A stretch of 64,000 nucleotides of DNA from NCBI RefSeq assembly GCF_004358025.1, contig NZ_SMTL01000005.1:62001-126000 (forward strand), read 5' to 3'. Made by a program: the position numbers and the translations under genes. Positions 34,942 to 43,162 of the stretch are shown one piece after another (within the stretch, counting starts at the first letter, position 1; every line of letters begins with the position of its first letter). The notes beneath the pieces are model-generated. The model was not told where the DNA came from, made no database searches, and saw only the letters and a list, made by a program, of their open reading frames with translations. The stretch is from Rhizobium deserti. GTDB taxonomy: Bacteria > Pseudomonadota > Alphaproteobacteria > Rhizobiales > Rhizobiaceae.

Positions 34942-35907
34942 ATGAAAAAGATCAATCCATGGATTGCCAGCGTGCTGATGGCGGCAGGTCTGGCAGCGGC
35001 GGCCATGCCGGCACAGGCAGCGGACCTTTTGAAGGTGGCGATCGGCCAGCGGGGTAATTGGGATACGGTGGTCGCCCAGCTTGGCAGTGATGCGGGAATC
35101 TTCAAGAAGCACGATCTCGACCTCGAGCTGCTCTACACCCAGGGCGGTGGGGAGACGATGCAGGCAGTGATTTCCAATAGCGTCGACATCGGCGTGGCCG
35201 CCGGCACGATCGGCGTGCTGGGAGCATTTCAAAAGGGTGCTCCAGTGCGCATCGTCGGAGCCCAGGCAACCGGTGCGGCAGACTTCTGGTACGTGAAGGC
35301 CGACTCGCCCCTGAAGACGATCCAGGATGCCACCGACGGCACAACCATTGCATACTCCACTAACGGTTCATCGACGCATAGTATCGTGCTCGGTTATCTC
35401 AACGCCTACAAGCTGAAGGCGAAGGCTGTAGCGACCGGCAATCCCTCCGCCACGTTTACGCAGGTGATGAGCGGCCAGATCGACGTGGGCTGGTCCTCGC
35501 CGCCGTTCGGGTTCGATGCGCTTGCTGCCAACAAGATCCGTATCCTGGCTCATGCAAACGATGTCGAAACGGTCAAGGGACAGTCGATCCGCACCCTGAT
35601 CGCCCATGCCTCGGTCGTCGACGCCAAAGCTTCCCAGTTGCAGCGGTTCATGGATGCCTACCGCGAGACGATCGAGTGGATGTACAAGGGCGACGACGCA
35701 CTGAAGGCCTATGCGGCATTCGCCAAGACCGATCTAGAAACGGCCCGCAAGATCCGCGACGAGTTCTTCCCGAAGAGCCTGATCGACCCCGACAAGATGT
35801 CCGGGCTCGACTCACTGATAGCCGACGGCATTCAGTTCAAGGCGATGTCGCAGCCGCTGACCGCAGACCAGCTGAAGACGCTGATCCGCATTCCTGCGCG
35901 CAACTGA
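34942..35907 (+). CDS. ABC transporter substrate-binding protein, NitT/TauT type (Sec-exported)
   Basis: 321 residues with a Sec signal (PWIASVLMAAGLAAAAMPAQ, cut near QAADLL). Core motifs: VAIGQRGNWDTVVAQLG, LYTQGGGETMQAV, AYSTNGSSTHSIV and VMSGQIDVGWSSPPFG. It is a paralogue of the 39446 product, sharing most of these blocks. GGGAGGAAAGAG precedes the ATG. Ligand inferred to be the aryl acid processed by the operon. Confidence 0.9.
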   Translation: MKKINPWIASVLMAAGLAAAAMPAQAADLLKVAIGQRGNWDTVVAQLGSDAGIFKKHDLDLELLYTQGGGETMQAVISNSVDIGVAAGTIGVLGAFQKGAPVRIVGAQATGAADFWYVKADSPLKTIQDATDGTTIAYSTNGSSTHSIVLGYLNAYKLKAKAVATGNPSATFTQVMSGQIDVGWSSPPFGFDALAANKIRILAHANDVETVKGQSIRTLIAHASVVDAKASQLQRFMDAYRETIEWMYKGDDALKAYAAFAKTDLETARKIRDEFFPKSLIDPDKMSGLDSLIADGIQFKAMSQPLTADQLKTLIRIPARN

Positions 35908-35923
35908 CCCGAAACCGCTTCGC

Positions 35924-35948
35924 ATGCCGGCCCTAGGCAGGCCGGCAT
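35924..35948 (+). other. Hairpin after the binding-protein gene
   Basis: A perfect 9-bp stem (ATGCCGGCC/GGCCGGCAT) with a 7-base loop, 16 bases after the stop, no U tract. Probably stabilises the upstream message or limits read-through into the dehydrogenase gene. Confidence 0.5.
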
Positions 35949-35984
35949 CATCCCCAAGCCTGCAATGACGCTGTGAGGACGACA

Positions 35985-37514
35985 ATGGACATAGCGAAAT
36001 CCGAACCGACGCCCGGGATCATCCAGCCGAACCTGCCGCAGCATCGCGATCTTTATTACGGCGGCGCTTGGCACCCGGCATCCGGCGATCGCCGATCGGA
36101 GGTGACGAGCCCATCAACCGGCCTGTCGCTCGGGCAGGTCGCCCATGCCGACGCAGCCGATGTGAATGCCGCCGTCGCCGCCGCGCGGGCCGGTTTCAAG
36201 GTCTGGAGGGATGTACATCCGAACGAGCGCGCCAAGATCTTGAGACAGATTGCCCAGATCGTTCGTGACAATGCGTTGGAACTTGCTGCGATAGATGCGG
36301 TGGACTGCGGTAATCCAGTCAAGGTTATGCTCGGTGATGCCGACACAGCCGCAGCGCAGCTCGATTTCTTTGCTGGCCTGGTCACCGAGATGAAGGGCGC
36401 CTCGATCCCGATGGGGAGAGGGGCGATCAACTTCTCGATCCGCGAACCGATCGGCGTCGTCGCAAAGATACTGCCCTTCAATCACCCGTTCATGTTCGTC
36501 GCAGGGAAGTCCGCCGCAGCGCTCGCGGCCGGCAATGCCGTGATCGTCAAGCCGCCGGAACAGGCGCCGCTTTCGGCGCTGCGGCTGGCGGAACTCGTGG
36601 AGGGTCTGCTGCCGGCCGGCGTCTTCAACGTGCTTCCAGGCGGTCGCGAAGCCGGTGCGGCTATTGCCTCGCACCCGCAGATCGCCATGGTGTCGCTGAT
36701 CGGCAGCGTGCCGACGGGCCGGGCCGTCATGCAGGCGGCATCGGCAACCGTGAAGCCGCTTCTGCTGGAGCTGGGCGGCAAGAATGCACTAATCGCCTTT
36801 GCCGACGCGGATCCGATGGAGGTCGCCAGAGCCATGGCGGCAGGCATGAATTTTACCTGGTGCGGCCAGTCCTGCGGGTCGACCAGCCGGGCCTTTGTGC
36901 ACAGCTCGATCTACGAGCAGGTCCTGGCACTGATACCGGACGTCTGCGGCAATTTTCGGCCGGGCAATCCTCTCGACATGGCGACCACAATGGGTGCGCT
37001 TGCCAGCCGCCAGCAATATGAGCGGGTGCTCGATTTCATCGCTTCGGCAAAGTCGGAAGGCGCCCGGCTGATCTGCGGCGGCGAAGTACCGGCCGACGCC
37101 CAGCTGGCAGACGGCTGCTTTGTGCCACCGACGGTGTTTGCAGACGTCGACCCGCAGATGCGCATCGCCCGCGAGGAAATCTTCGGCCCGGTACTCTCTG
37201 TCATGCCCTGGTCGGAGGAGGCGGCGATGATCGAGACCGTCAACGCCGTCGACTACGGCCTGACCTGCTCGATCTGGACCAACGACCTCGATGCCGCCCA
37301 CCGCACGGCGGTGGCGGTGGAAGCGGGCTATGTCTGGGTCAACGAGGTATCGAAGCATTTCCTCGGCGCGCCTTTCGGCGGCGTCAAGCAATCCGGTCTC
37401 GGGCGCGAGGAATGCCTAGGCGAACTGCTGGCCTATACCCAGGAAAAGAACATTCACATCCGCATTCGCCCGCAAGCCAGCACCGCCAAGACACCGGAGC
37501 GCCATCAGTCATGA
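35985..37514 (+). CDS. Aldehyde dehydrogenase
   Basis: 509 residues from the ATG at 35985 (GAGGACGACA upstream; an in-frame GTG at 35973 is less likely). Catalytic Cys lies in WCGQSCGSTSRAF, the base Glu in LLELGGKNALI, and the C-terminal GAPFGGVKQSGLGREE is intact. In the operon it would oxidise the aldehyde released by the ThDP decarboxylase. ATGA overlap with the decarboxylase-like gene that follows. Confidence 0.9.
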   Translation: MDIAKSEPTPGIIQPNLPQHRDLYYGGAWHPASGDRRSEVTSPSTGLSLGQVAHADAADVNAAVAAARAGFKVWRDVHPNERAKILRQIAQIVRDNALELAAIDAVDCGNPVKVMLGDADTAAAQLDFFAGLVTEMKGASIPMGRGAINFSIREPIGVVAKILPFNHPFMFVAGKSAAALAAGNAVIVKPPEQAPLSALRLAELVEGLLPAGVFNVLPGGREAGAAIASHPQIAMVSLIGSVPTGRAVMQAASATVKPLLLELGGKNALIAFADADPMEVARAMAAGMNFTWCGQSCGSTSRAFVHSSIYEQVLALIPDVCGNFRPGNPLDMATTMGALASRQQYERVLDFIASAKSEGARLICGGEVPADAQLADGCFVPPTVFADVDPQMRIAREEIFGPVLSVMPWSEEAAMIETVNAVDYGLTCSIWTNDLDAAHRTAVAVEAGYVWVNEVSKHFLGAPFGGVKQSGLGREECLGELLAYTQEKNIHIRIRPQASTAKTPERHQS

Positions 37515-38515
37515 ACATGCACTCTTTCGGCAAGCTCAGCCTTTCCTTTGCGATCGGCGACTACGACCGCAACCGGGCGCTGTTCGACGGCAGCGTTCTG
37601 GTGGACGGCGTTGCTCCGGTATTCATGACGCTCGACCCGGAGGAGATCTTCTTCCGGGCCTTCAAGAATGCCGAGTTTGACGTCTGCGAGCTGTCGCTGT
37701 CGAGCTTCACGCTCAAGGTGGCGCAGGGGACGAGCGACTATGTCGGCATCCCAGCGTTTCTGTCGCGCGCCTTCCGGCACACGTCGATCTATGTCCGCAC
37801 CGACCGGATCAAACGCCCGGAAGACCTCAAGGGCAAGCGCATCGGCCTGCCGGAATATCAGCTGACCGCCTGCGTCTGGGCAAGGGCGATCCTCGCCGAC
37901 GACTACGGTGTCAATGCCGACGACGTGACCTGGGTCCGAGGTGGCATCGAGCAGCCCGGCCGGGTGGAAAAGCTGGCCGTGACGCTGCCGGAAAAAATCC
38001 GTCTGGAGGCCGCGCCTGCGGACCGGTCGCTGTCTCAGATGCTGGAGGACGGCGAGATCGACGCGATGATCACGCCGCGCGCACCCTCGTGCTTCGCACG
38101 CCGGGCGCCCAATGTCGGCTGGCTGTTTGCCGATCCGGTGGCTGCCGCCCAAGACTACTACCGGCGCACCTCGATCTTCCCGATCATGCATGTGCTGGGT
38201 CTGCGTCGCACCATCGCCGAGCAGCATCCCTGGCTGCCGGCGGCGTTGCTCAAAGCGTTTTCGGCCTCGAAGGCGGTTGCAGAGCGGAAGCTGGCGGACA
38301 CGTCGGCAACAAAGGTGACCATGCCCTTCGTCGAGGAGCAGCTGGCGACGGCGAAGGCCTTGATGGGCGAGGACTTCTGGACTTATGGGGTCAAGAACAA
38401 CCTCCCGACCCTCGAGACATTCCTGAAGCACCATCATGAGCAAGGGTTGTCGTCGCGCAGGCTGACCGTCGGCGACCTGTTCCACCCCGGCACGCAAGAG
38501 ACGCATCGCCTATAG
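37511..38515 (+). CDS. 4,5-dihydroxyphthalate decarboxylase family protein (Pht5-like)
   Basis: 334 residues, beginning in the ATGA overlap at 37511. The sequence follows the Pht5 pattern closely: SFAIGDYDRNRALFDGSV, DPEEIFFRAFKNAEFDVCEL, FRHTSIYVRTDRIKRPEDL and EYQLTACVWARAIL. The fold is that of a periplasmic binding protein, but this cytoplasmic branch (no signal here) is known as 4,5-dihydroxyphthalate decarboxylase, giving protocatechuate. Some relatives are only binding proteins, so activity should be taken as probable. Confidence 0.85.
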   Translation: MNMHSFGKLSLSFAIGDYDRNRALFDGSVLVDGVAPVFMTLDPEEIFFRAFKNAEFDVCELSLSSFTLKVAQGTSDYVGIPAFLSRAFRHTSIYVRTDRIKRPEDLKGKRIGLPEYQLTACVWARAILADDYGVNADDVTWVRGGIEQPGRVEKLAVTLPEKIRLEAAPADRSLSQMLEDGEIDAMITPRAPSCFARRAPNVGWLFADPVAAAQDYYRRTSIFPIMHVLGLRRTIAEQHPWLPAALLKAFSASKAVAERKLADTSATKVTMPFVEEQLATAKALMGEDFWTYGVKNNLPTLETFLKHHHEQGLSSRRLTVGDLFHPGTQETHRL

Positions 38516-38575
38516 CGCCGCCAGTTCCCGCCTGGTTCGGCGATTGATCATTTTCTCTGGGAGGAGACCACCATC

Positions 38576-39364
38576 ATGTGCAGTTCCAGCACGCATCATC
38601 GTTCCGAGCCGGTCGCCGTCGATATCGACGATGCGGCCGAGGCTTCCGCCGCGCCATCGACGGAGCTGATCGAGGAACTGGTCGCCGCCAACCAGATCCT
38701 GTTCGATCAAGGCGTTGTTGATGCCTTCGGGCATATCAGTGTGCGGCACGACAAGCGGCCGGACCGATTTCTGCTGGCCCGCAACATGGCGCCAAGCCGG
38801 GTGACGGCGCAAGACATTGTCGAATTCACGCTGGACGGCGAGGCGGTAAACGCTAACGGCCGCAAGGTTTATCTGGAGCGGTTCATCCACAGCGAGATCT
38901 ACCGGGCGCGGCCGGACGTGGTTTCGGTCGTCCACAGCCACTCGCATTCGATCGTGCCCTTGAGCGTGGTCAAGGGAATGCGGCTGAAGGCGATCTTCCA
39001 CATGGCTGGCTTTGTGGGCCAAGGGGCTCCAGTCTTCGAAATCCGCGAGGCCGGCGGCGATGCGACCGACCTGCTGATCAGCAACAACATGCTCGGCGAG
39101 GCGCTCGCCAGGCATTTCGACGGGCACGACATCGTGCTGATGCGCGGCCATGGCTCGACTGTGGTTGGCGGCTCGATCAAGCAGGCTGTCTACCGTGCGG
39201 TTTATGCAGAACTCAACGCCCGCTACCAGCTGCAGGCGATGCAGCTCGGCGAAGTGACCTTCCTGACCGAGGAAGAAAGCCGGACCTGCGTGCAGAATGT
39301 TGAAGGGCAGATCCAGCGCCCCTGGGACATGTGGCTCGAGCAGGCCCGCGTCCGACGCGGTTGA
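38576..39364 (+). CDS. Class II aldolase/adducin family protein, probable aromatic-acid decarboxylase
   Basis: 262 residues. Metal histidines are in VVHSHSHSIVPL and RGHGSTVVGGS; the N-terminal FGHISVRHDKRPDRFLLARN is typical of the branch containing 3,4-dihydroxyphthalate decarboxylase and the HCOMODA (carboxymuconic semialdehyde) decarboxylases. It follows the Pht5-like gene, so a decarboxylation in aryl-acid breakdown is the likeliest role. A sugar-phosphate aldolase role is less likely because of the context. GGGAGGAG lies before the ATG. Confidence 0.82.
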   Translation: MCSSSTHHRSEPVAVDIDDAAEASAAPSTELIEELVAANQILFDQGVVDAFGHISVRHDKRPDRFLLARNMAPSRVTAQDIVEFTLDGEAVNANGRKVYLERFIHSEIYRARPDVVSVVHSHSHSIVPLSVVKGMRLKAIFHMAGFVGQGAPVFEIREAGGDATDLLISNNMLGEALARHFDGHDIVLMRGHGSTVVGGSIKQAVYRAVYAELNARYQLQAMQLGEVTFLTEEESRTCVQNVEGQIQRPWDMWLEQARVRRG

Positions 39365-39445
39365 CAATCATCGAAGCGGCGACGCGACCTTGTCAGTCGC
39401 CGGCGCAGGAGCAGTGCAGATCCATAAAACCGGGAGGAAGCCAAA

Positions 39446-40423
39446 ATGAAACGTCGTGATGCCCTGCGCCTGATCGGCGCCACCATACCCGCCATAGCCC
39501 TGTCTTCCAGCCGCGTCTGGGCCGCCGAGGACAAGTTCAAGCTCGCCATCGGCCAGCGCGGTAACTGGGAGAATTCCGTTTGCGAACTCGGCCAGAACGC
39601 CGGCTTCTTCAAGAAGCAGGGCATCACGCTCGAGCTGCTCTATACCGAGGGCGGCGGGCAGACACAGCAGGCGGTGATCGCCGGCAGTGCCGATATCGGC
39701 ATCGGCGTCGGTACCTATGGTGTCATGGGCGCTTCGGCCAAGGGCGCGCCGCTGAAGATCATCGGCTCGTCGATGACTGGGGCCAACGACCTTTACTGGT
39801 ACGCGAAGACCGAGAGCGGTATCAAGACGATCAAGGACGCTGCCGGCAAGACCGTCGCCTATTCCACCAACGGCTCCTCGACCAACCTCGTCGTGCTGGG
39901 GCTGCAGAAGACCTTGGGCGTCAAATTCACCCCGACGGCGACCGGCAGCCCTGCTTCCACCCTGACGCAGGTGATGTCCGGCCAGATCGACGTCGGATGG
40001 GCCTCGCCGCCTTTCGGTGTCAAGGACATTGATGCGGGTCGCATCCGGATCGTCGCGCGGGGAGGCGAAGTGCCGGAATTCGCTAACCAGTCGGTGCGGG
40101 TGATGATTGCCAATGCCGGAGCGTTCGAGCAGCGGGCAGAGGCTTACGGCCGCGTCATGAAGGCCTACCGCGAAGCCTTAGACTGGCTTTACTCAGATCC
40201 GGCGGCACTTGACGCCTATGCCGCCTGGGCCGGCACCGATGCGGCGCTTGCCAAGCGGGTACGAGACGAGTTCTACCCGAAGAAGAATCTCGCTCCCGAT
40301 ACGGTGAACGGCCTCGACAAGCTGATGGTCGATGCGGTGACCTACAAATACCTTCCTGCTCCGCTGCAGGCAGATCAGGTCAAGAAACTGGTCGTCGCCG
40401 GCACGGGCCCGCTTGCGCCTTAG
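39446..40423 (+). CDS. ABC transporter substrate-binding protein, NitT/TauT type (Tat-type signal), paralogue
   Basis: 325 residues. The N-terminus KRRDALRLIGATIPAIAL is a twin-arginine-type signal, cut near VWAAED. Mature blocks LAIGQRGNWENSVCELG, LYTEGGGQTQQAV, AYSTNGSSTNLVV and VMSGQIDVGWASPPFG parallel the 34942 product. No separate ATPase or permease lies beside it, so it probably shares the 32446-34828 importer and widens its substrate range. Confidence 0.9.
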   Translation: MKRRDALRLIGATIPAIALSSSRVWAAEDKFKLAIGQRGNWENSVCELGQNAGFFKKQGITLELLYTEGGGQTQQAVIAGSADIGIGVGTYGVMGASAKGAPLKIIGSSMTGANDLYWYAKTESGIKTIKDAAGKTVAYSTNGSSTNLVVLGLQKTLGVKFTPTATGSPASTLTQVMSGQIDVGWASPPFGVKDIDAGRIRIVARGGEVPEFANQSVRVMIANAGAFEQRAEAYGRVMKAYREALDWLYSDPAALDAYAAWAGTDAALAKRVRDEFYPKKNLAPDTVNGLDKLMVDAVTYKYLPAPLQADQVKKLVVAGTGPLAP

Positions 40424-40556
40424 GCGGCAGCCTGCTGACAGGAGGTCCGCGGCCCGTTGCGTGGGACGTGGCTCGACGGTCTGAGGAACTGAAGAAGTTT
40501 GGAGGCACTAAAGCTCACGGTAGTGAAGATGCTCAATTAATCCTGAAATAGGCAGT

Positions 40557-42521
40557 ATGATGCAGTTTCATATGAATGGCTTTCGTCCCGGTGATCCGAC
40601 CGTTGCAGAAGCGTCTGACGACCATGTTGGGTCAGATACTTCTTCGATGCCCGAGGAAGCCGATGTCTTGATTGTCGGGTGCGGACCCGCAGGCCTCACG
40701 CTTGCATCGCAGCTTGCGGCCTTCCCAAAGATCAAAACTCTGATCGTCGATCAGAAGCCAGGTCCTCTTCAGCTTGGGCAGGCAGATGGTATCGCCTGCC
40801 GTACGATGGAGATGTTCGAGGCCTTCGGCTTCGCCGAACGTGTCCTCAAGGAAGCCTATTGGGTCAACGAGACTGCGTTCTGGAAACCAGATGAACGGAT
40901 GCGCGAAAACATTGATCGTCAGGGCCGAATTCAGGATGTTGAAGAAGGCTTGTCGGAGATGCCGCATGTCATTCTGAATCAGGCTCGCATTCACGATTTC
41001 TATCTCGACATCATGCGCCGTTCGCCGACACGGCTTGAGCCTTTTTATCAGAGGCGACTTGTCGATTTGACAATCGAGCCTGCGGCCTCCAGCACCCATC
41101 CAGTAATCGCTCGCTTTGACCGGGTTGAGGCGGATGACGACCATAAAATCGAGACGGTGCGCGCACGCTACGCCGTTGGTTGTGACGGCGCCAGGAGCAC
41201 GGTACGCCGCTCACTTGGGCTCGAACTCAAGGGCGATTCCGCCAATCAGGCCTGGGGCGTCATGGACGTACTCGCTGTGACCGATTTCCCTGACATCCGC
41301 CTGAAATGCGTCATACAATCCGCGGGGGAGGGCAGTATCGTGCTCATACCGCGGGAAGGTGGGTATCTGGTCCGCATCTATGTCGAACTTGACAAGCTTG
41401 CCGAGCAGGAGCGCGTTGCAAGCAGGAATATCACGGTGGATCATCTGATCGCGGCTGCACAGCGTGTTCTGCGCCCCTATACTTTCGAGGTGAAGGAGGT
41501 GGCCTGGTGGTCGGTTTACGAGATCGGCCAGCGCCTTTGCGACAAGTTCGACGATGTTCCGGATGGAGAGATGGCGACCCTTCTGCCGCGAGTGTTCATT
41601 GCAGGCGATGCCTGCCATACCCATAGCCCAAAAGCCGGGCAGGGAATGAACGTGTCGATGCAGGATGCTTTCAACTTAGGCTGGAAGCTTGCCGCCGTGC
41701 TTGAGGGGCGGTCTTCACCGGATTTGCTTCACACCTACTCCGCAGAACGTCAGGCAATTGCCCGCGAACTTATCGAGTTCGACCGCGGATGGGCCAGGAT
41801 GCTTAGCGCGCCGCTGAAGTCGGCCACCAACCCGAATGGGATAGAGCCGCGTGAGGTGCAGGAATATTTCATCAGGTCGGGTCGCTACACGGCGGGAACG
41901 GCAACCCTCTATGGGCCTTCGGTCTTAACCGGAAATGCATCATGCCAAAATCTTGCGCCTGGTTTCCCCATCGGCATGCGCTTTCATTCGGCACCTGTTA
42001 TTCGCCTCGCCGACGCTAAGCCCATGCAACTCGGCCATGTGGCTAGAGCCGATGGCCGTTGGCGCTTCTATGTATTCGCCGGAGTCGGCGACAACGGGCA
42101 GCCGGGTCACCCAATTGCGGAACTGTGCGAATTTCTGGTTGGTTCGGCGACTTCCCCATTAGAAGTTTATACGCCATCAGGCGAGGACGTGGACTCAGTG
42201 ATTGACCTGCGCGTCACTTTTCAGCAGCCTCATCGCGAGCTTAAGGTCGAGAAAATGCCAACTTTGCTTGTACCTGCCAAAGGACGTCTTGATCTGCGGG
42301 ATTATGAAAAGATATTTTGTGCTGATCTCAGTGTTGGCAAAGACATTTTCGAACTCCGAAGCGTGAGCCGGGAAATGGGGTGCATGATCGTGGTCCGCCC
42401 TGATCAATATGTGTCTCAAATTTTCAAGCTTGACGCTTACGAAGAACTTATCGCGTTCTTTATGAGCGTTTTTCTTCCGGTCCACAGAGGCGAGACTATA
42501 ATGCGAGGGAACGGTGAATAA
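40557..42521 (+). CDS. FAD-dependent aromatic hydroxylase (3-hydroxybenzoate 4-monooxygenase/phenol hydroxylase type, MobA-like)
   Basis: 654 residues. FAD motifs: GCGPAG (residues 41-46), the DG motif in AVGCDGARSTVRRSLG, and the GD motif in FIAGDACHTHSPKAGQG. Beyond the PHBH-type core lies the C-terminal thioredoxin-like domain of the phenol hydroxylase/MobA group (about residues 470-640), giving the expected length. It likely adds a hydroxyl to a hydroxybenzoate to make protocatechuate or a catechol. No strong ribosome site at the first ATG; the conserved part begins near residue 33, so a later start is possible. Confidence 0.87.
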   Translation: MMQFHMNGFRPGDPTVAEASDDHVGSDTSSMPEEADVLIVGCGPAGLTLASQLAAFPKIKTLIVDQKPGPLQLGQADGIACRTMEMFEAFGFAERVLKEAYWVNETAFWKPDERMRENIDRQGRIQDVEEGLSEMPHVILNQARIHDFYLDIMRRSPTRLEPFYQRRLVDLTIEPAASSTHPVIARFDRVEADDDHKIETVRARYAVGCDGARSTVRRSLGLELKGDSANQAWGVMDVLAVTDFPDIRLKCVIQSAGEGSIVLIPREGGYLVRIYVELDKLAEQERVASRNITVDHLIAAAQRVLRPYTFEVKEVAWWSVYEIGQRLCDKFDDVPDGEMATLLPRVFIAGDACHTHSPKAGQGMNVSMQDAFNLGWKLAAVLEGRSSPDLLHTYSAERQAIARELIEFDRGWARMLSAPLKSATNPNGIEPREVQEYFIRSGRYTAGTATLYGPSVLTGNASCQNLAPGFPIGMRFHSAPVIRLADAKPMQLGHVARADGRWRFYVFAGVGDNGQPGHPIAELCEFLVGSATSPLEVYTPSGEDVDSVIDLRVTFQQPHRELKVEKMPTLLVPAKGRLDLRDYEKIFCADLSVGKDIFELRSVSREMGCMIVVRPDQYVSQIFKLDAYEELIAFFMSVFLPVHRGETIMRGNGE

Positions 42522-43162
42522 TGACCGTTGATGGCCTGCTTGCTCTTCATCCCGGCTGCCGTTCCAGTCCTTTCAAGTACTGTCTTTCAACAATCGGTTA
42601 CAAGATGAGGTTTTCGGGTTCGATGTCTGAAAGCGGATAAACTCCCGATCCGTTGTATTAATCCTAAAAGATGCGGGTTGCCGAATGTTGTTCGGGAGTG
42701 GACCGGTGATAGAGGCTGTCAAGCGGCGCGGCTTGCTGGACGACGCGATGATCATCTTGAGCTCGCACGACAGTCTGAAGTGATCACAGCCACAGCGAGA
42801 AATCTAAATGGGCGATCATTTTGTCTCGTTCCGGCGATGGCTTGGGCGTCGAGCAGGTCGCTGTGCGGCTGTGGCCATCCTGCCAGAGATCTGGTTGTTC
42901 GCAGACGGGGTGCGCGATAAGGACGCTCACTGCCCAAATAGGCTGAGTTGCTTACTAATGCCTCGGCTGCAATGGGCTCTTGTTCAGCAGGATGCGTTGC
43001 AAATTTAACAGACCTCGATTTAAAGATGACTGCAAGCGTCATATTTATTGATCGCTGAGAAATCGGGTTCTATAGGTGCGCTGGACGTCTCCAGTCGCTT
43101 CCTCACCTCGGTGATCCTTCGATCACCATCACCATCTGCTGCATGCCGAAAAGGATTGGGCA
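42522..43162. other. Intergenic region without complete gene
   Basis: 641 bases between the hydroxylase and the siderophore receptor. No complete gene is supported. A short plus-strand frame near 42704-42781 reads IEAVKRRGLLDDAMIILSS, reminiscent of sulfatase-type proteins, but is too short to name. The right third holds the receptor promoter with the iron box at 43027-43041. Confidence 0.45.
43027..43041. promoter_or_regulatory. RirA-type iron-responsive box TGA-N9-TCA
   Basis: TGA at 43027-43029 and TCA at 43039-43041 with 9 bases between, inside a slightly longer ATGAC-N7-GTCAT inverted repeat. TGA-N9-TCA is the IRO box bound by RirA, the main iron repressor of rhizobia. It lies 121 bases before the TonB receptor ATG. 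Binding inferred. Confidence 0.55.

Noticed and set aside
37505-38506. A 333-codon open frame on the minus strand
   Set aside because: Exact antisense of the Pht5-like gene.
42704-42781. Possible sulfatase fragment (RGLLDDAMIILSS)
   Set aside because: Only about 20 residues resemble the family and the flanks do not continue it; too short to call.
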